Assembly (NCBI RefSeq): GCF_003441595.1 | Contig: NZ_CP031848.1 | Location: 3,596,001 to 3,660,000 of the forward strand | DNA: 64,000 bases | Direction: 5' to 3' | Source of the DNA: Marinobacter sp. Arc7-DN-1 | Lineage (GTDB): Bacteria; Pseudomonadota; Gammaproteobacteria; Pseudomonadales; Oleiphilaceae | Shown here: piece by piece, positions 45,073-55,146 of the stretch | Numbering within the stretch: the first letter of the stretch is position 1 | How the letters are laid out: each line of letters opens with the position of its first letter | Position numbers and translations under genes: made by a program | Notes under the pieces: model-generated | The model's input: the letters and a program-made list of their open reading frames with translations, nothing else | Databases searched by the model: none | What the model was told of the DNA's origin: nothing

Positions 45073-46335
45073 CTAGAGCTGGAACCCGGTTTTCAGCTTC
45101 TTCTCGGTGAGCGTGTTCTGCAGTCTGGCAACCCGCGGCAGCCCATTGTCGAACGGCGGGAAGCTCTCCCCGAAAATCAGGGGTTCCAGATAGTCCCGGC
45201 AATCCTGGGTGATGCCAAAACCATCGTCCGTGATGTAGTGAATCGGCATCTTCTTTTCCTGGTTCGCCACGTCACTCAGCGGCGCTTCGCCAATCTTCCA
45301 GCGGTAAGGCTTCGCCTGTTCGCGAACGATGGTCGGCATCAGTGCCTGTTTGCCATCCAGGGCCATTTCCACCGCGGCCTTGCCGACGGCATAGGCCTGT
45401 TCCACATCGGTGGCGGAGGCAATGTGGCGGGCGCTGCGCTGGAGGTAGTCAGCCACGGCCCAGTGGTACTTGTGGCCCAGGGCCTGCTTTACCATATTCG
45501 CCAGGGCGGGGGCAACGCCGCCAAGCTGGGTATGACCAAAGGCATCCTTGGCACCGGCGTCGGCCAGGAATCGGCCGTCTTCGTACTGGGCACCTTCGGA
45601 GGCGACGACAACACAGTAGCCATACTCCCTGACGCAGTGGTCCACGCGGGCCAGGAAGGTTTCGCGATCAAAGGGAATTTCCGGGAACAGGATAATGTGC
45701 GGCGGCTCGCCCTCGCCCTGTCCGGCCAGCCCGCCGGATGCGGCAATCCAGCCGGCATGGCGCCCCATTACCTCCAGGATGAACACCTTGGTGGACGTCT
45801 CGCACATGGACTTGATGTCCAGACTGGCTTCCAGGGTTGAGGTGGCAATGTACTTGGCCACCGAGCCGAAGCCCGGGCAGCAGTCGGTGAACGGCAGGTC
45901 ATTGTCCACGGTTTTCGGAACCCCGATGCAGGTAATGGGGTAGCCCATCTTGTCGGCGATCTGGGAGACCTTGTAGGCGGTGTCCTGGGAATCTCCGCCG
46001 CCGTTGTAGAAGAAGTAACCAATATCGTGGGCCCGGAATACTTCGATCAGGCGCTCGTATTCGCGACGGTTCTCGGAGATGTTCTTGAGCTTGTGGCGAC
46101 AGGAGCCAAAAGCGCCCCCGGGGGTGTGAATCAGCGCCTGGATGGCATCATCGCTTTCAAGGCTGGTATCAATCAGCTCCTCTCTCAGCGCTCCGATAAT
46201 GCCGTTGCGTCCGGCGAATACCTTGCCGATCTTGTCCGGATGCTTGCGGGCGGTCTGGATAACCCCGCAGGCACTGGCATTGATGACGGCGGTGACACCA
46301 CCGGACTGAGCGTAAAATGCGTTCTTGATGGCCAT
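45073..46335 (-). CDS. Pyrophosphate-type 6-phosphofructokinase
   Basis: A 420-residue enzyme that phosphorylates fructose-6-phosphate, probably with pyrophosphate and reversibly. The opening AFYAQSGGVTAVINAS and the loop GGGDSQDTAYK are family features. The motif PKTVDND, with Lys where ATP-dependent enzymes usually have Gly, indicates PPi use. MGRHAGWIAA is also conserved. The start is ATG 46335 (MAIKNAFYAQ). It is a single-gene unit divergent from mpl. The phosphoryl donor is an inference from motif, not proven. Confidence 0.88.
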   Translation of the reverse strand: MAIKNAFYAQSGGVTAVINASACGVIQTARKHPDKIGKVFAGRNGIIGALREELIDTSLESDDAIQALIHTPGGAFGSCRHKLKNISENRREYERLIEVFRAHDIGYFFYNGGGDSQDTAYKVSQIADKMGYPITCIGVPKTVDNDLPFTDCCPGFGSVAKYIATSTLEASLDIKSMCETSTKVFILEVMGRHAGWIAASGGLAGQGEGEPPHIILFPEIPFDRETFLARVDHCVREYGYCVVVASEGAQYEDGRFLADAGAKDAFGHTQLGGVAPALANMVKQALGHKYHWAVADYLQRSARHIASATDVEQAYAVGKAAVEMALDGKQALMPTIVREQAKPYRWKIGEAPLSDVANQEKKMPIHYITDDGFGITQDCRDYLEPLIFGESFPPFDNGLPRVARLQNTLTEKKLKTGFQL

Positions 46336-46490
46336 CTCGGGCTGGAGCCTCCTGCTGGTTCGACAATGGCGCAGATGATACGCCAAACGCCGGCAATTTT
46401 CATGAGCAGGATTGCGGATAGCGTGGCTCTTGACGGGGTGGGGCGGATACGGGAGGCTTGTCGGGTTTCAACACAGAGGGCAGTCGCCGA

Positions 46491-47885
46491 ATGCACATTC
46501 ATATCCTCGGAATCTGTGGCACCTTCATGGGCAGCCTGGCTGTTCTCGCCCGGGAGCTCGGGCACACCGTGACCGGGTCCGATCAGGGCGTATATCCACC
46601 CATGAGCACCCAGTTGGAGGCCCAGGGCATCAGCCTGATGGAAGGTTACAGCCCGGATCACCTGGAGCCGAAGCCGGATCTTGTGCTGATCGGTAACGCC
46701 ATGTCCCGTGGTAACGCCGAAGTGGAAGCCGTGCTCAACCGCAACATCGACTATATGTCCGGTCCGGAATGGCTGGCCCGTGAGGTGCTGAGGCACCGGT
46801 GGGTCATGGCGGTAGCCGGTACTCATGGCAAGACCACCACGACTGCCATGCTGCTTTGGATACTGGATCAGGCCGGTTTTCAGCCCGGCTATCTGGTGGG
46901 CGGTGTGCCCCGGGACTTTCCGGTGTCGGCGCGTCTGGGTAACAGTGATTTCTTTGTCATCGAGGCGGATGAATATGACAGCGCCTTTTTCGACAAGCGC
47001 TCCAAGTTCATCCATTACCGCCCCCACACCCTGATCCTGAACAACCTGGAGTTCGATCACGCGGATATTTTCGAGAACGTCGAAGCCATTGAGCGACAGT
47101 TTCATCACCTGGTCCGAACCGTTCCCTCCCAGGGCCTGATCGTCCGGCCGGCCATCGATGCGCATCTGGATAATGCCCTCGCCATGGGCTGCTGGAGCCA
47201 GGTGCAGGACACCGCCATCGGCAGCGAAACCCCGCGCATGTCGGACTGGCGCGCCGAGCTGCTGTCCGAGGACGGCAGCCGGTTTCTGGTGATTCACCAC
47301 GAACAGCCGGTGGCGACTCTGAAATGGGATCAGACCGGTCTCCACAATGTCCGCAACGCCCTGTCTGCCATCGCCGCCGCCCGCCATGTCGGTGTCACCC
47401 CCGATCATGCCGTGGCGGCCCTGTGCCGGTTCTCCGGCGTCAGGCGGCGGATGGAGCTGCTGGCGGATATCGGGGGCGTGCGCGTCTACGACGATTTTGC
47501 CCACCACCCGACGGCCATTGCCACCACCCTTGAGGGCCTGCGCAACCGGGTTGGTGAGGAACCGATTCTGGCTTTGATTGAACCGCGCTCAAATACCATG
47601 AAGCAGGGTGTCCATCAGCAGACACTGCTGCCCAGCGCCGAGGCGGCCGACCGGGTTTTGTGGGCCAACCTGAATGACATGGACTGGCTGCTGGCCCTGA
47701 TTTCCAGTTGGCAGCAAGACAATGCCGGGTCTGATTTGCACCGGATTGAGGTCTCTGTGGAGAATCTGATAGCCCGGGTACTGGAAGATCTGCCCAGCCC
47801 CTGCCACATTGTGATCATGAGCAACGGAGGGTTTGGCGGTATTCACGGTAAACTCATTGCCGAACTTGAGCGTATTCGTGGCTGA
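46491..47885 (+). CDS. mpl: UDP-N-acetylmuramate:L-Ala-gamma-D-Glu-mDAP ligase
   Basis: A 464-residue Mur-ligase-family enzyme that reattaches recycled murein tripeptide to UDP-MurNAc. It has the N-terminal Rossmann part (HILGICGTFMGSLAVLARELG), the ATP loop AGTHGKTTTTAML, the conserved EADEYDSAFFDKRSKF and the C-terminal DDFAHHPTAIATTLEGLR. This combination separates Mpl from MurC. The ATG at 46491 gives the family start MHIHILGICG. It probably forms a unit with ubiX, 46 bp downstream. Confidence 0.95.
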   Translation: MHIHILGICGTFMGSLAVLARELGHTVTGSDQGVYPPMSTQLEAQGISLMEGYSPDHLEPKPDLVLIGNAMSRGNAEVEAVLNRNIDYMSGPEWLAREVLRHRWVMAVAGTHGKTTTTAMLLWILDQAGFQPGYLVGGVPRDFPVSARLGNSDFFVIEADEYDSAFFDKRSKFIHYRPHTLILNNLEFDHADIFENVEAIERQFHHLVRTVPSQGLIVRPAIDAHLDNALAMGCWSQVQDTAIGSETPRMSDWRAELLSEDGSRFLVIHHEQPVATLKWDQTGLHNVRNALSAIAAARHVGVTPDHAVAALCRFSGVRRRMELLADIGGVRVYDDFAHHPTAIATTLEGLRNRVGEEPILALIEPRSNTMKQGVHQQTLLPSAEAADRVLWANLNDMDWLLALISSWQQDNAGSDLHRIEVSVENLIARVLEDLPSPCHIVIMSNGGFGGIHGKLIAELERIRG

Positions 47886-47931
47886 TCCGGCAATGCCGGC
47901 GACTCTGTTTTACTGACTGGTGGCGCTATCC

Positions 47932-48579
47932 ATGACCAATGACCAAGCCCGGGTATCTACCGTTAATCTGGCGTTCACGGGTGCTTCGGGCGCCCAGTAC
48001 GGATTGCGGCTGTTGCGGTGCCTGGTGTCGGCCGGTTGCCGGGTGAACGTGATGATCAGCCGTGCTGCCCAGGTGGTCATTGCCACGGAAACCGACCTGA
48101 AGCTGCCGGGAACGCCGCCCGCCATGCAGGATACACTGTCTGCCTACGCCAGTGCCGAGCCCGGCCAGGTCCTGGTGTTTGGCCGGGAAGACTGGTTTGC
48201 ACCGCCGGCCTCCGGCTCTGGTGAAAGGGCCCCTTTGGTGATTTGCCCCTGCAGCACCGGCACGCTCTCGGCCCTGGCGACCGGGGCCAGCAACAACCTG
48301 ATAGAGCGGGCCGGTGATGTTGCCCTGAAAGAGCGGCGCCCCCTCATCCTCGTGCCCCGGGAGGCGCCTTTCTCGGAGGTGCACCTGGAGAACATGCTGA
48401 AGCTGACCCGCATGGGGGCAGTGATCATGCCGGCCAGCCCCGGGTTCTATCACAAGCCGCAATCCGTCGGGGATCTGGTGGACTTTATTGTCGCCCGCAT
48501 CCTTGACCATCTGAACCTTCCCCAGGACCTGATGCCCCGCTGGGGCGAAGCCCACGCCGAGGACAAGCGCAACAGCTGA
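47932..48579 (+). CDS. ubiX: Flavin prenyltransferase UbiX
   Basis: A 215-residue enzyme that makes prenylated FMN, the cofactor of the ubiquinone decarboxylase UbiD. The FMN-binding opening LAFTGASGAQYGLRLL, the central CPCSTGTLSALATGASNNLIERA and LVPREAPFSEVHLENMLKL are diagnostic. The ATG at 47932 follows a short region after mpl. Length is normal. ubiD is not in this window. Confidence 0.95.
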   Translation: MTNDQARVSTVNLAFTGASGAQYGLRLLRCLVSAGCRVNVMISRAAQVVIATETDLKLPGTPPAMQDTLSAYASAEPGQVLVFGREDWFAPPASGSGERAPLVICPCSTGTLSALATGASNNLIERAGDVALKERRPLILVPREAPFSEVHLENMLKLTRMGAVIMPASPGFYHKPQSVGDLVDFIVARILDHLNLPQDLMPRWGEAHAEDKRNS

Positions 48580-48726
48580 GGCCAGAGGTGGTTCAGAGTT
48601 AATCCGAAGCTCCCCACGATGGTTTTGGCCAGCCCGATTGATGCTTTTCATCATTGAGCAAACGGACCTCCGGGCAGAGACTTGGTGAACGACAATCACA
48701 ACACAGGTTATTCACCGAGGTTCACC

Positions 48727-49866
48727 ATGATTCCACGCACTCTCTTCGACGCCGATCTTGAAGGCTTCCGCGATTCCGTCCGCAAGTTCCTGGAGCAGGA
48801 AGCCGTGCCTTACCATGACCAGTGGGAGAAGGACGGCCAGGTCAGCCGCGAGCTCTGGCAGAAAGCCGGCGAGCTGGGATTCCTCTGCCCGTGCCTGCCG
48901 GAAGAGTTCGGCGGCGTGGGCGCGGACTTCCGGTACAGTGCGGTGCTGATTGAAGAAGTGGCGAGAGCGGGCCTGACCGGAATTGGCTGGGGCCTGCACT
49001 CCGACATTGTCGCGCCTTACGTGCTGAACTACGGCTCCGACGAGCTGAAAAGCCATTACCTGCCCAAACTGGCCAGCGGTGAGATGATCGGTGCCATTGC
49101 CATGACCGAGCCCGGTGCCGGCTCGGATCTGCAGGGCGTGAAAACCACGGCGGTCAAAAACGGCGATCACTACCTCCTGAACGGCTCGAAAACCTTCATC
49201 ACCAATGGCCAGCTGGCCGATGTGGTCATTGTTGTTGCCAAAACCGATCCCGGGGAAGGCGCCAAGGGCATCAGCCTGTTCATGGTGGAAACCGCGTGGC
49301 AAGGTTTCGAAAAGGGTCAGAACCTTAACAAGGTGGGCATGAAAGCCCAGGACACCTCCGAACTGTTCTTCCAGGATGTGAAAGTGCCTGCGAAGAACCT
49401 GATCGGCCCGGGCGAAGGTCAGGGCTTTTTCCAGCTGATGCAGGAGCTGGCGGCAGAGCGTCTGCAGGTGGCTCTCAGTGCCGTTGCGGCAGCCGAGGCG
49501 GCCTGGCAGTGGACCCTGGATTACGTCAAAGAGCGGAATGCCTTTGGCAAGCCGGTGATCTCGTTCCAGAATACCCGGTTCAAGATGGCGGAAATGAAAG
49601 CGGAAATCACCGCGGCCAGGGTGTTCACGGATCGTTGTCTGGAACTGCACCTGGAGAAGAAGCTCGACATTCCGACGGCGGCGATGCTCAAACAGCTCAC
49701 CACCGACCTGCAATGCAAGGTGATGGACGAGTGTGTCCAGCTTCACGGCGGCTACGGCTATATGTGGGAGTACCCGATTGCCCGCGCCTGGGCCGATTCA
49801 CGGGTGCAGCGCATCTATGCCGGCACCAACGAGATCATGAAGGAAATTGTCGCCCGCTCATTCTGA
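48727..49866 (+). CDS. Acyl-CoA dehydrogenase
   Basis: A 379-residue FAD enzyme that oxidises acyl-CoA to trans-2-enoyl-CoA, feeding electrons to ETF. Signatures: AMTEPGAGSDLQGVKTTAVK (family signature 1), GSKTFITNGQLADVVIVVAK, and signature 2 QLHGGYGYMWEYPIARAWAD. The catalytic Glu is in IYAGTNEIMKEIVARSF. The start at 48727 follows GAGGTTCACC. Chain-length preference cannot be told. It is followed by a strong hairpin. Confidence 0.93.
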   Translation: MIPRTLFDADLEGFRDSVRKFLEQEAVPYHDQWEKDGQVSRELWQKAGELGFLCPCLPEEFGGVGADFRYSAVLIEEVARAGLTGIGWGLHSDIVAPYVLNYGSDELKSHYLPKLASGEMIGAIAMTEPGAGSDLQGVKTTAVKNGDHYLLNGSKTFITNGQLADVVIVVAKTDPGEGAKGISLFMVETAWQGFEKGQNLNKVGMKAQDTSELFFQDVKVPAKNLIGPGEGQGFFQLMQELAAERLQVALSAVAAAEAAWQWTLDYVKERNAFGKPVISFQNTRFKMAEMKAEITAARVFTDRCLELHLEKKLDIPTAAMLKQLTTDLQCKVMDECVQLHGGYGYMWEYPIARAWADSRVQRIYAGTNEIMKEIVARSF

Positions 49867-49881
49867 GCAGGACACGGATCT

Positions 49882-49914
49882 CTGGCCCCGGAGTGTTTGC
49901 GCCTCCGGGGCCAG
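49882..49914 (+). terminator. Hairpin after acyl-CoA dehydrogenase gene
   Basis: A perfect 12-bp GC-rich stem ctggccccggag/ctccggggccag (49882-49893, 49903-49914) lies 15 bp past the stop codon. The T-run behind it is weak, so termination efficiency is uncertain. Confidence 0.6.
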
Positions 49915-50017
49915 TCGGTTACCAAACTTTACAAATTGCCAAGCCGGTCAAGGTCTCCGGCAAGCACATCCCCTAAAGTAGCGGCACAACCTCTGACAAG
50001 GATAAACGGTTGCCGCG

Positions 50018-51901
50018 ATGAAACGCCTCATTTGCCTGTCTGTTACTGCTTTCTCCCTCGTCCTGGCCGGTTGCGGCAAGGAATCCGACGAGCTGCCCGT
50101 GGATGGTCGGGATTTCGATGGGGTGGAGTACAGCGAGCCGGTTCCCTACACGGGCAAGGTTATCGACGGCTACCTGAACAACGCCCGGGTCTGGCTGGAT
50201 ATGGATGGTGACAGCCAGTACACTCCGGGGCCCCTTGTTATAGAGCTGGAGAACGGTCAGGACGTTACCCTTGATTCCGGTGAGCCAACCGCCATGAGCG
50301 GCCCTGGTGGCCGGTTCACAATGGATATTTCCGGACTCGCGCTGGACCCGGCGGTAGGCCCGGATCTCGATCCGCGAAACTATCCGCTGTATGCCGTGGC
50401 CCTGCCAGACAAAACCCTTGAGGAGACCCGCAACGGAGAGGTCCCGGTGGCCAGCGCTTACATAATGTCGGCGCCTCCGGGGGTCCGGAACGTCACGCCA
50501 CTGACGACCCTGGCGCACTATCGGGGTGTGGCGGGTCTGGGCTCCTTTCTTGAGAATCCGGCCGGAGCGGCGGCCAGTCTGGCGGGTCTGAACCTGGTGC
50601 GGGATTACATCCTCGTTGGGGATGACCGCTCCCACGCCTACGCCCGCGCCCTGGCAAGGTTCATGGCCAGCCAGATCCCCGCCGCCTATAACGATCTGCT
50701 GGCGATGGCGGGCAGTGATGGCACGGAGCGCTTTCTCAGCAAGGAGGCAGTGTTTCTGCTGGGTCTGTCACTGGTTCAAAATGCCGAAGCTGTCATCGCC
50801 GTGGTCGATGCGGCCGAACAAGGGGGCTACGGGAATATTGACGTCGATGCCCTTGAGCTCCCCGAGGTCAGTGTCGAGCTCAGTGATCCGGTCCTGCTCA
50901 CGAGCCAGAAAATCTATGCCGAGCCCGCCAGCCAGGGTAACCTGCCGGCGAGCCGCTCCAGTCTCCTGATCTCCGCTGAGCTTACCTTTGATTACAGTGA
51001 GGGCGGGCGGCTTTTGTCGGTGTCGGCGAACGGATGCCTTGCGCCGTCCATGCGGGAACTGGCAAGGCTGGTCAGTGTAAGCGGCCGGATGGCGGATCTG
51101 GAGAGCCAGTGGTTACCGTCAGTCGCGCTCTCAGAGCAGAGCCGTATCAACTATGATGCCGAGGGTGTCGATGAGCGATTGACCTTCGACTGGGACAACC
51201 AGCGGATTTATTTTGAGGCCGGTACCACCTGCCATGACCATGAAGGCGTTTCTGCCGGCTCAACCGAGCTGGGGGGCAACCCGGAGGTTGTCTACAGCTG
51301 GACCATTGAGGGTGGGGATCTGGTGGAGCTTGTTGCCGAGTATGCCGGCGGAATGACCCGCAGGCTCGTTCCGGAAACCGCCAATGCACCACAGGTGTTC
51401 CCGGGTTACCGGATTTCGCAGAATGGTAGCGAACGGGAGGCGGTTGTTTTTGCTTCCGGCATTGACAGTTGTCGTGTTCAGGACGACGCGGCAGGAGCCA
51501 GTCAGGTTGTGACGGGTCGTCAGGCGTATGAGTTTTCTGGCTATGAGCCCCAGCCTGCCGGCTTTTCAGGTCTGATGCTTGAGTTCGATACCCGGGCGCT
51601 TTCCGGGGCTGAAAACTCAAACCTCCGGCTGTTGCGCTATGGCTTTATGGATCCGGCTCTTTCCGATCTCAGCCGGGTGACTGGAGACCGCGGTTTCGAG
51701 TGGGTAATGAACTATGCCGCGGCGGACGCTGCCGGCTTCTATCCGGAGCAGCCGGGTCTTATCCGTAATGCCTACCTCAAGCGTTATAGCGGCGGCGGTG
51801 AATGTGGCCGCGAATTCGACGGATTGCCAGTGTCGGCCTATGCGAGAGTGGAATACGGTTACCAGAGGCTGTCGGCATACCTGTTAACGCTGCTGGACTG
51901 A
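50018..51901 (+). CDS. Large lipoprotein of unknown function
   Basis: A 627-residue predicted lipoprotein with the signal peptide MKRLICLSVTAFSLVLAGC (lipid Cys19). Just behind it is GKVIDGYLNNARVWLDMDGD, a repeat type found in marine bacterial surface lipoproteins that resembles a calcium-binding DxDGD loop. A long middle domain is helical and rich in Ala, followed by a beta-rich C-terminal part with paired Cys residues. I recognise no enzyme motif. It stands alone between two hairpins. Residue 2 after the lipid Cys is Lys rather than Asp, so outer-membrane sorting is likely. Confidence 0.75.
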   Translation: MKRLICLSVTAFSLVLAGCGKESDELPVDGRDFDGVEYSEPVPYTGKVIDGYLNNARVWLDMDGDSQYTPGPLVIELENGQDVTLDSGEPTAMSGPGGRFTMDISGLALDPAVGPDLDPRNYPLYAVALPDKTLEETRNGEVPVASAYIMSAPPGVRNVTPLTTLAHYRGVAGLGSFLENPAGAAASLAGLNLVRDYILVGDDRSHAYARALARFMASQIPAAYNDLLAMAGSDGTERFLSKEAVFLLGLSLVQNAEAVIAVVDAAEQGGYGNIDVDALELPEVSVELSDPVLLTSQKIYAEPASQGNLPASRSSLLISAELTFDYSEGGRLLSVSANGCLAPSMRELARLVSVSGRMADLESQWLPSVALSEQSRINYDAEGVDERLTFDWDNQRIYFEAGTTCHDHEGVSAGSTELGGNPEVVYSWTIEGGDLVELVAEYAGGMTRRLVPETANAPQVFPGYRISQNGSEREAVVFASGIDSCRVQDDAAGASQVVTGRQAYEFSGYEPQPAGFSGLMLEFDTRALSGAENSNLRLLRYGFMDPALSDLSRVTGDRGFEWVMNYAAADAAGFYPEQPGLIRNAYLKRYSGGGECGREFDGLPVSAYARVEYGYQRLSAYLLTLLD

Positions 51902-52244
51902 CCGGGCCTGTCAACCGTTGCTCTCAGCCTCATGGCGTTTGACCTGGCGGGTAATAATGCCGGCCAGGTCTTGGGCACGGCTATGGCCATCAATTGTCTC
52001 TTTCCCGCCTTGCGTATGACCTGGAAAACCTCATTAGCCCGGCTCTGGCAGCCGTGATATTAGTGGTCACCAGTTGGCAGGGGCTTTCTCAGGCACCGTA
52101 ATTGGTTTCATTGCATCGGCACTACTCGTGTCGTGGTTTCAGTAGCTATGCCGTCGGGTGTAAAACCAGAGAAACGCCAGGGTGGCGATGAAGTTGCTGA
52201 ATTTAACAGGGAGGTAATTGATTCGCATCTCTTGAGGGAAGAGA
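51902..52244. other. Intergenic stretch with hairpin and coding scrap
   Basis: An 8-bp hairpin gacctggc/gccaggtc (51941-51948, 51963-51970) may end the lipoprotein transcript. Around 52060-52145 a plus-strand frame reads GHQLAGAFSGTVIGFIASAL then LVSWFQ and stop. This looks like the C-terminal end of a decayed membrane protein without start. Nothing else is recognisable. Confidence 0.4.
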
Positions 52245-52331
52245 TGGTGCCGAGGAGAGGACTTGAACCTCCACGGGGTTGCCCCCACTAGCACCTGAAG
52301 CTAGCGTGTCTACCAATTTCACCACCTCGGC
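52245..52331 (-). tRNA. tRNA-Leu (anticodon CAG)
   Basis: An 87-nt class II tRNA. On the minus strand the acceptor arm GCCGAGG pairs with CCTCGGC, followed by A and an encoded CCA. It has the D-loop GGTGAAATTGGTAGACACGC, the anticodon stem GCTAGC/GCTAGT with loop TTCAGGT (anticodon CAG), a long variable arm, and the T-loop GGTTCAAGTCC. All arms fold. The gene is isolated between the lipoprotein gene and rnr. Confidence 0.97.
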
Positions 52332-52587
52332 AGGTGATTTGCAGAATTATCGTTAGCTTATTGAAAACTAGACGTTTCTGCCAGCGTTGAGGTTTGTCTC
52401 TCAACCGATGGCGCGTACTTTAATAATTCCCGCCGGGGCTGTCAAACGTTTTTTTGCAAAAAGAATGGCAGGTATTTATGCCTATTCACGGCAGGTTGAT
52501 AGGCAGGAGCTACATCCCAACGTTATACTCCGTTGCAAATGAATCCAGACTGTGCCGTTTTGGTACAGAAGTAAAGCAAGGATCCGA

Positions 52588-55131
52588 ATGGTTTCCAGAA
52601 ATAAGAAAGACCGGGATCCTCACGCCAGTCGTGAGGCCCAAAAATACGATAACCCTATTCAAAGCCGGGAATTTATCCTCTCGCATCTTAAGGATCGCGG
52701 GGCTCCCGCAACACATGAAACATTGTGTTCCGAGCTTGGACAGAACTCGCCGGAAGGTATCGAAGCCCTCCGTCGGCGCCTGATTGCCATGTGCCGGGAT
52801 GGCCAGCTGATCTGTAACCGCCGTGGCGCCTACCTCCCTATCGAAGAAGCCGATCTGGTAACGGGCAGGGTCATCGGCCACAAGGATGGCTTCGGCTTTC
52901 TGGTGCCGGACGATGGTGGCTCCGATCTGTTCCTGACAGCGCGCCAGATGCGCCAGGTATTTCATGGTGACCGGGTTGCCGCCCGGGTTGACCGGGTCGA
53001 TGACCGCGGTCGCCGGGAGGGTGTCATTGTTGAGGTGCTGGAGCATCGTACCGAGCAGACGGTTGGTCGATTCTTCAAGGAAAGTGGTATCGCCTTTGTT
53101 GTACCGGAAAATGCCCGGATCAACCACGAGGTATTGATACCGGAGGAGCATGCTGGCGAGGCATATCACGGCCAGTACGTGGTGGTGGAAATTCTGCGTC
53201 AGCCCACAATTCGCACCCAGCCAACCGGCAGGGTGATCGAGATTCTCGGCGAGCACATGGCGCCGGGAATGGAAATTGATGTCGCCATCCGTTCCTACGA
53301 TATTCCCCACAGCTGGCCGCCTGCAGTGGGTGAGCAGGCCGCATCGATTCCCGCTGAGGTTGCCGAAAAAGACAAGGCAAACCGGGTGGACATCCGCAAT
53401 ATGCGGCTGGTCACCATTGACGATGAGAGTGCCCGGGACTTTGACGACGCGATCTACTGCGAACCCCGTCCCCGTGGTGGTTATCGCCTGGTGGTGGCGA
53501 TTGCCGACGTGTCCCACTATGTACGGCCTGAGTCTCCGCTCGATGAAGAGGCCATTCGCCGGGGCAACTCGGTGTACTTCCCGGACCATGTGGTGCCGAT
53601 GCTGCCGGAGAAACTCTCCAATGGCCTGTGCTCCCTGAATCCCGATGTTGATCGCCTGTGTATGGTGGCCGACATGACCATCAGTGCGGCCGGCAACATC
53701 AGTGGCTATACCTTTTATCAGGCGGTGATGCGCAGCCACGCCCGGCTGACCTACAACAAGGCCAGCGACATGCTGGAGCGGCCGGATACCGAGCAGGGCT
53801 TCCGGCTGGCGGCCCAGTACGCGGATCTTCTGCCGCATCTCCATAACCTGTACGACTTGTATAAGTTGCTTCGGCGGGCGCGTACTGAGCGTGGTGCTAT
53901 CGATTTTGAGACCACCGAAACGAAAATTGTGTTTGATGCCGAGCGCAAGATTGAGGAAATCGTGCCGGTGCAACGCAACGATGCGCACAAGATTGTGGAA
54001 GAGTGCATGCTGTGCGCCAATGTAGCTACGGCCCGTTTCCTCAAGAAACACGAAATGCCGGCACTTTATCGGGTGCATGACGGGCCCTCTGAAGAGCGAC
54101 TGAATGCCCTTCGCCTGTTTCTGGGTGAGCTGGGTTTGCAACTGGGTGGTGGAGACAAGCCAAGCTCTGCCGATTACCAGGCTCTGCTGGCCGAAGTGGC
54201 CGACCGGCCGGATGCCAATGTGATCCAGATGGTCATGTTGCGCTCGCTCAGCCAGGCGGTCTACAGCCCGGAACAAAGCGGTCACTTCGGCCTCGGGTTT
54301 GCCAGCTATACCCATTTTACCTCGCCGATCCGTCGCTATCCGGATCTGATCGTGCATCGGGCGATCAAGTCCCGTATTCACAATCCTGAAGTGAAGAAAG
54401 ATATCGTAACCCCACCGGTTACGGATCCCGAGCTCGCTGAATACCCTTACGATTATGCCAGCATGGAGCGGCTCGGCGAGCACGTGTCCATGACCGAGCG
54501 TCGGGCGGACGATGCCACCCGGGATGTCATGGCCTGGCTGAAGTGCGAGTTCCTCAAGGACCATGAAGGCGAAGAGTACGATGGCATTATTGCTGCCGTG
54601 GTGCCGTTTGGCTTCTTTGTGAATCTGTCGGGCATCTACATCGAGGGGCTGGTTCACGTTTCCACCCTCAGTGGTGACTATTTCCATCACGATGCGGCCA
54701 AGCATCGCCTGATTGGCGAGCGCACCGCGGTGAGCTTCCGTCTGGGCGATGAAGTCCGCGTGCGGGTTGTCCGCGTGGGGATGGAGGATCGCAAGATTGA
54801 TCTGGAACTGATCAGTACTCCGAAGCGGCGCCAGGCCGACCGGGATGCTCTGGACGTTTCCAAGCGTGAGGGCCCCGGCAAGGGCGGCAAGCGCGGTGAA
54901 AAGGGTAAGGGAGACCGGGGCGGCCGCAAGAAAGGCGGTACGTCTTCAGGTTCCCGTGGCCAGAAAAAGCCGGAGAGTGCGAGCCCCAAAAAAGGTGGCA
55001 AGCCCTCCAGTGCCAGGGAGCAGCTGGTCGCGGAAGCGGCAAAAGAGGCGACAAAGAAAAAGTCCGGCAAAGCGTCGGGTAAGTCCTCCGGCGCCAACAA
55101 GCAGCGCAAGCCCCGTAATTCAGGTAAGTAA
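52588..55131 (+). CDS. rnr: Ribonuclease R
   Basis: An 847-residue 3'-5' exoribonuclease that degrades structured RNA. It has an N-terminal helix-turn-helix-like region, cold-shock domains, and the RNB catalytic domain with the metal-binding cluster DDESARDFDDAIYCE. The typical GHFGLGFASYTHFTSPIRRY is followed by an S1 domain (YDGIIAAVVPFGFFVNLSGI) and a long Lys/Gly/Ser-rich tail of about 90 residues. ATG 52588 follows AAGGATCCGA; an upstream alternative at 52552 is weaker. It is 15 bp upstream of rlmB, forming the common rnr-rlmB pair. Confidence 0.96.
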   Translation: MVSRNKKDRDPHASREAQKYDNPIQSREFILSHLKDRGAPATHETLCSELGQNSPEGIEALRRRLIAMCRDGQLICNRRGAYLPIEEADLVTGRVIGHKDGFGFLVPDDGGSDLFLTARQMRQVFHGDRVAARVDRVDDRGRREGVIVEVLEHRTEQTVGRFFKESGIAFVVPENARINHEVLIPEEHAGEAYHGQYVVVEILRQPTIRTQPTGRVIEILGEHMAPGMEIDVAIRSYDIPHSWPPAVGEQAASIPAEVAEKDKANRVDIRNMRLVTIDDESARDFDDAIYCEPRPRGGYRLVVAIADVSHYVRPESPLDEEAIRRGNSVYFPDHVVPMLPEKLSNGLCSLNPDVDRLCMVADMTISAAGNISGYTFYQAVMRSHARLTYNKASDMLERPDTEQGFRLAAQYADLLPHLHNLYDLYKLLRRARTERGAIDFETTETKIVFDAERKIEEIVPVQRNDAHKIVEECMLCANVATARFLKKHEMPALYRVHDGPSEERLNALRLFLGELGLQLGGGDKPSSADYQALLAEVADRPDANVIQMVMLRSLSQAVYSPEQSGHFGLGFASYTHFTSPIRRYPDLIVHRAIKSRIHNPEVKKDIVTPPVTDPELAEYPYDYASMERLGEHVSMTERRADDATRDVMAWLKCEFLKDHEGEEYDGIIAAVVPFGFFVNLSGIYIEGLVHVSTLSGDYFHHDAAKHRLIGERTAVSFRLGDEVRVRVVRVGMEDRKIDLELISTPKRRQADRDALDVSKREGPGKGGKRGEKGKGDRGGRKKGGTSSGSRGQKKPESASPKKGGKPSSAREQLVAEAAKEATKKKSGKASGKSSGANKQRKPRNSGK

Positions 55132-55146
55132 CAGGGAACAGAATCA

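Noticed and set aside
46185..47507. Long minus-strand frame (440 codons) opposite mpl.
   Set aside because: mpl is a clear Mur ligase on the plus strand; the antisense product has no recognisable domain.
52510..54705. Very long minus-strand open frame of 731 codons opposite rnr.
   Set aside because: rnr on the plus strand has all RNase R motifs. The antisense frame has low-complexity His/Arg-rich composition typical of a shadow in GC-rich DNA.
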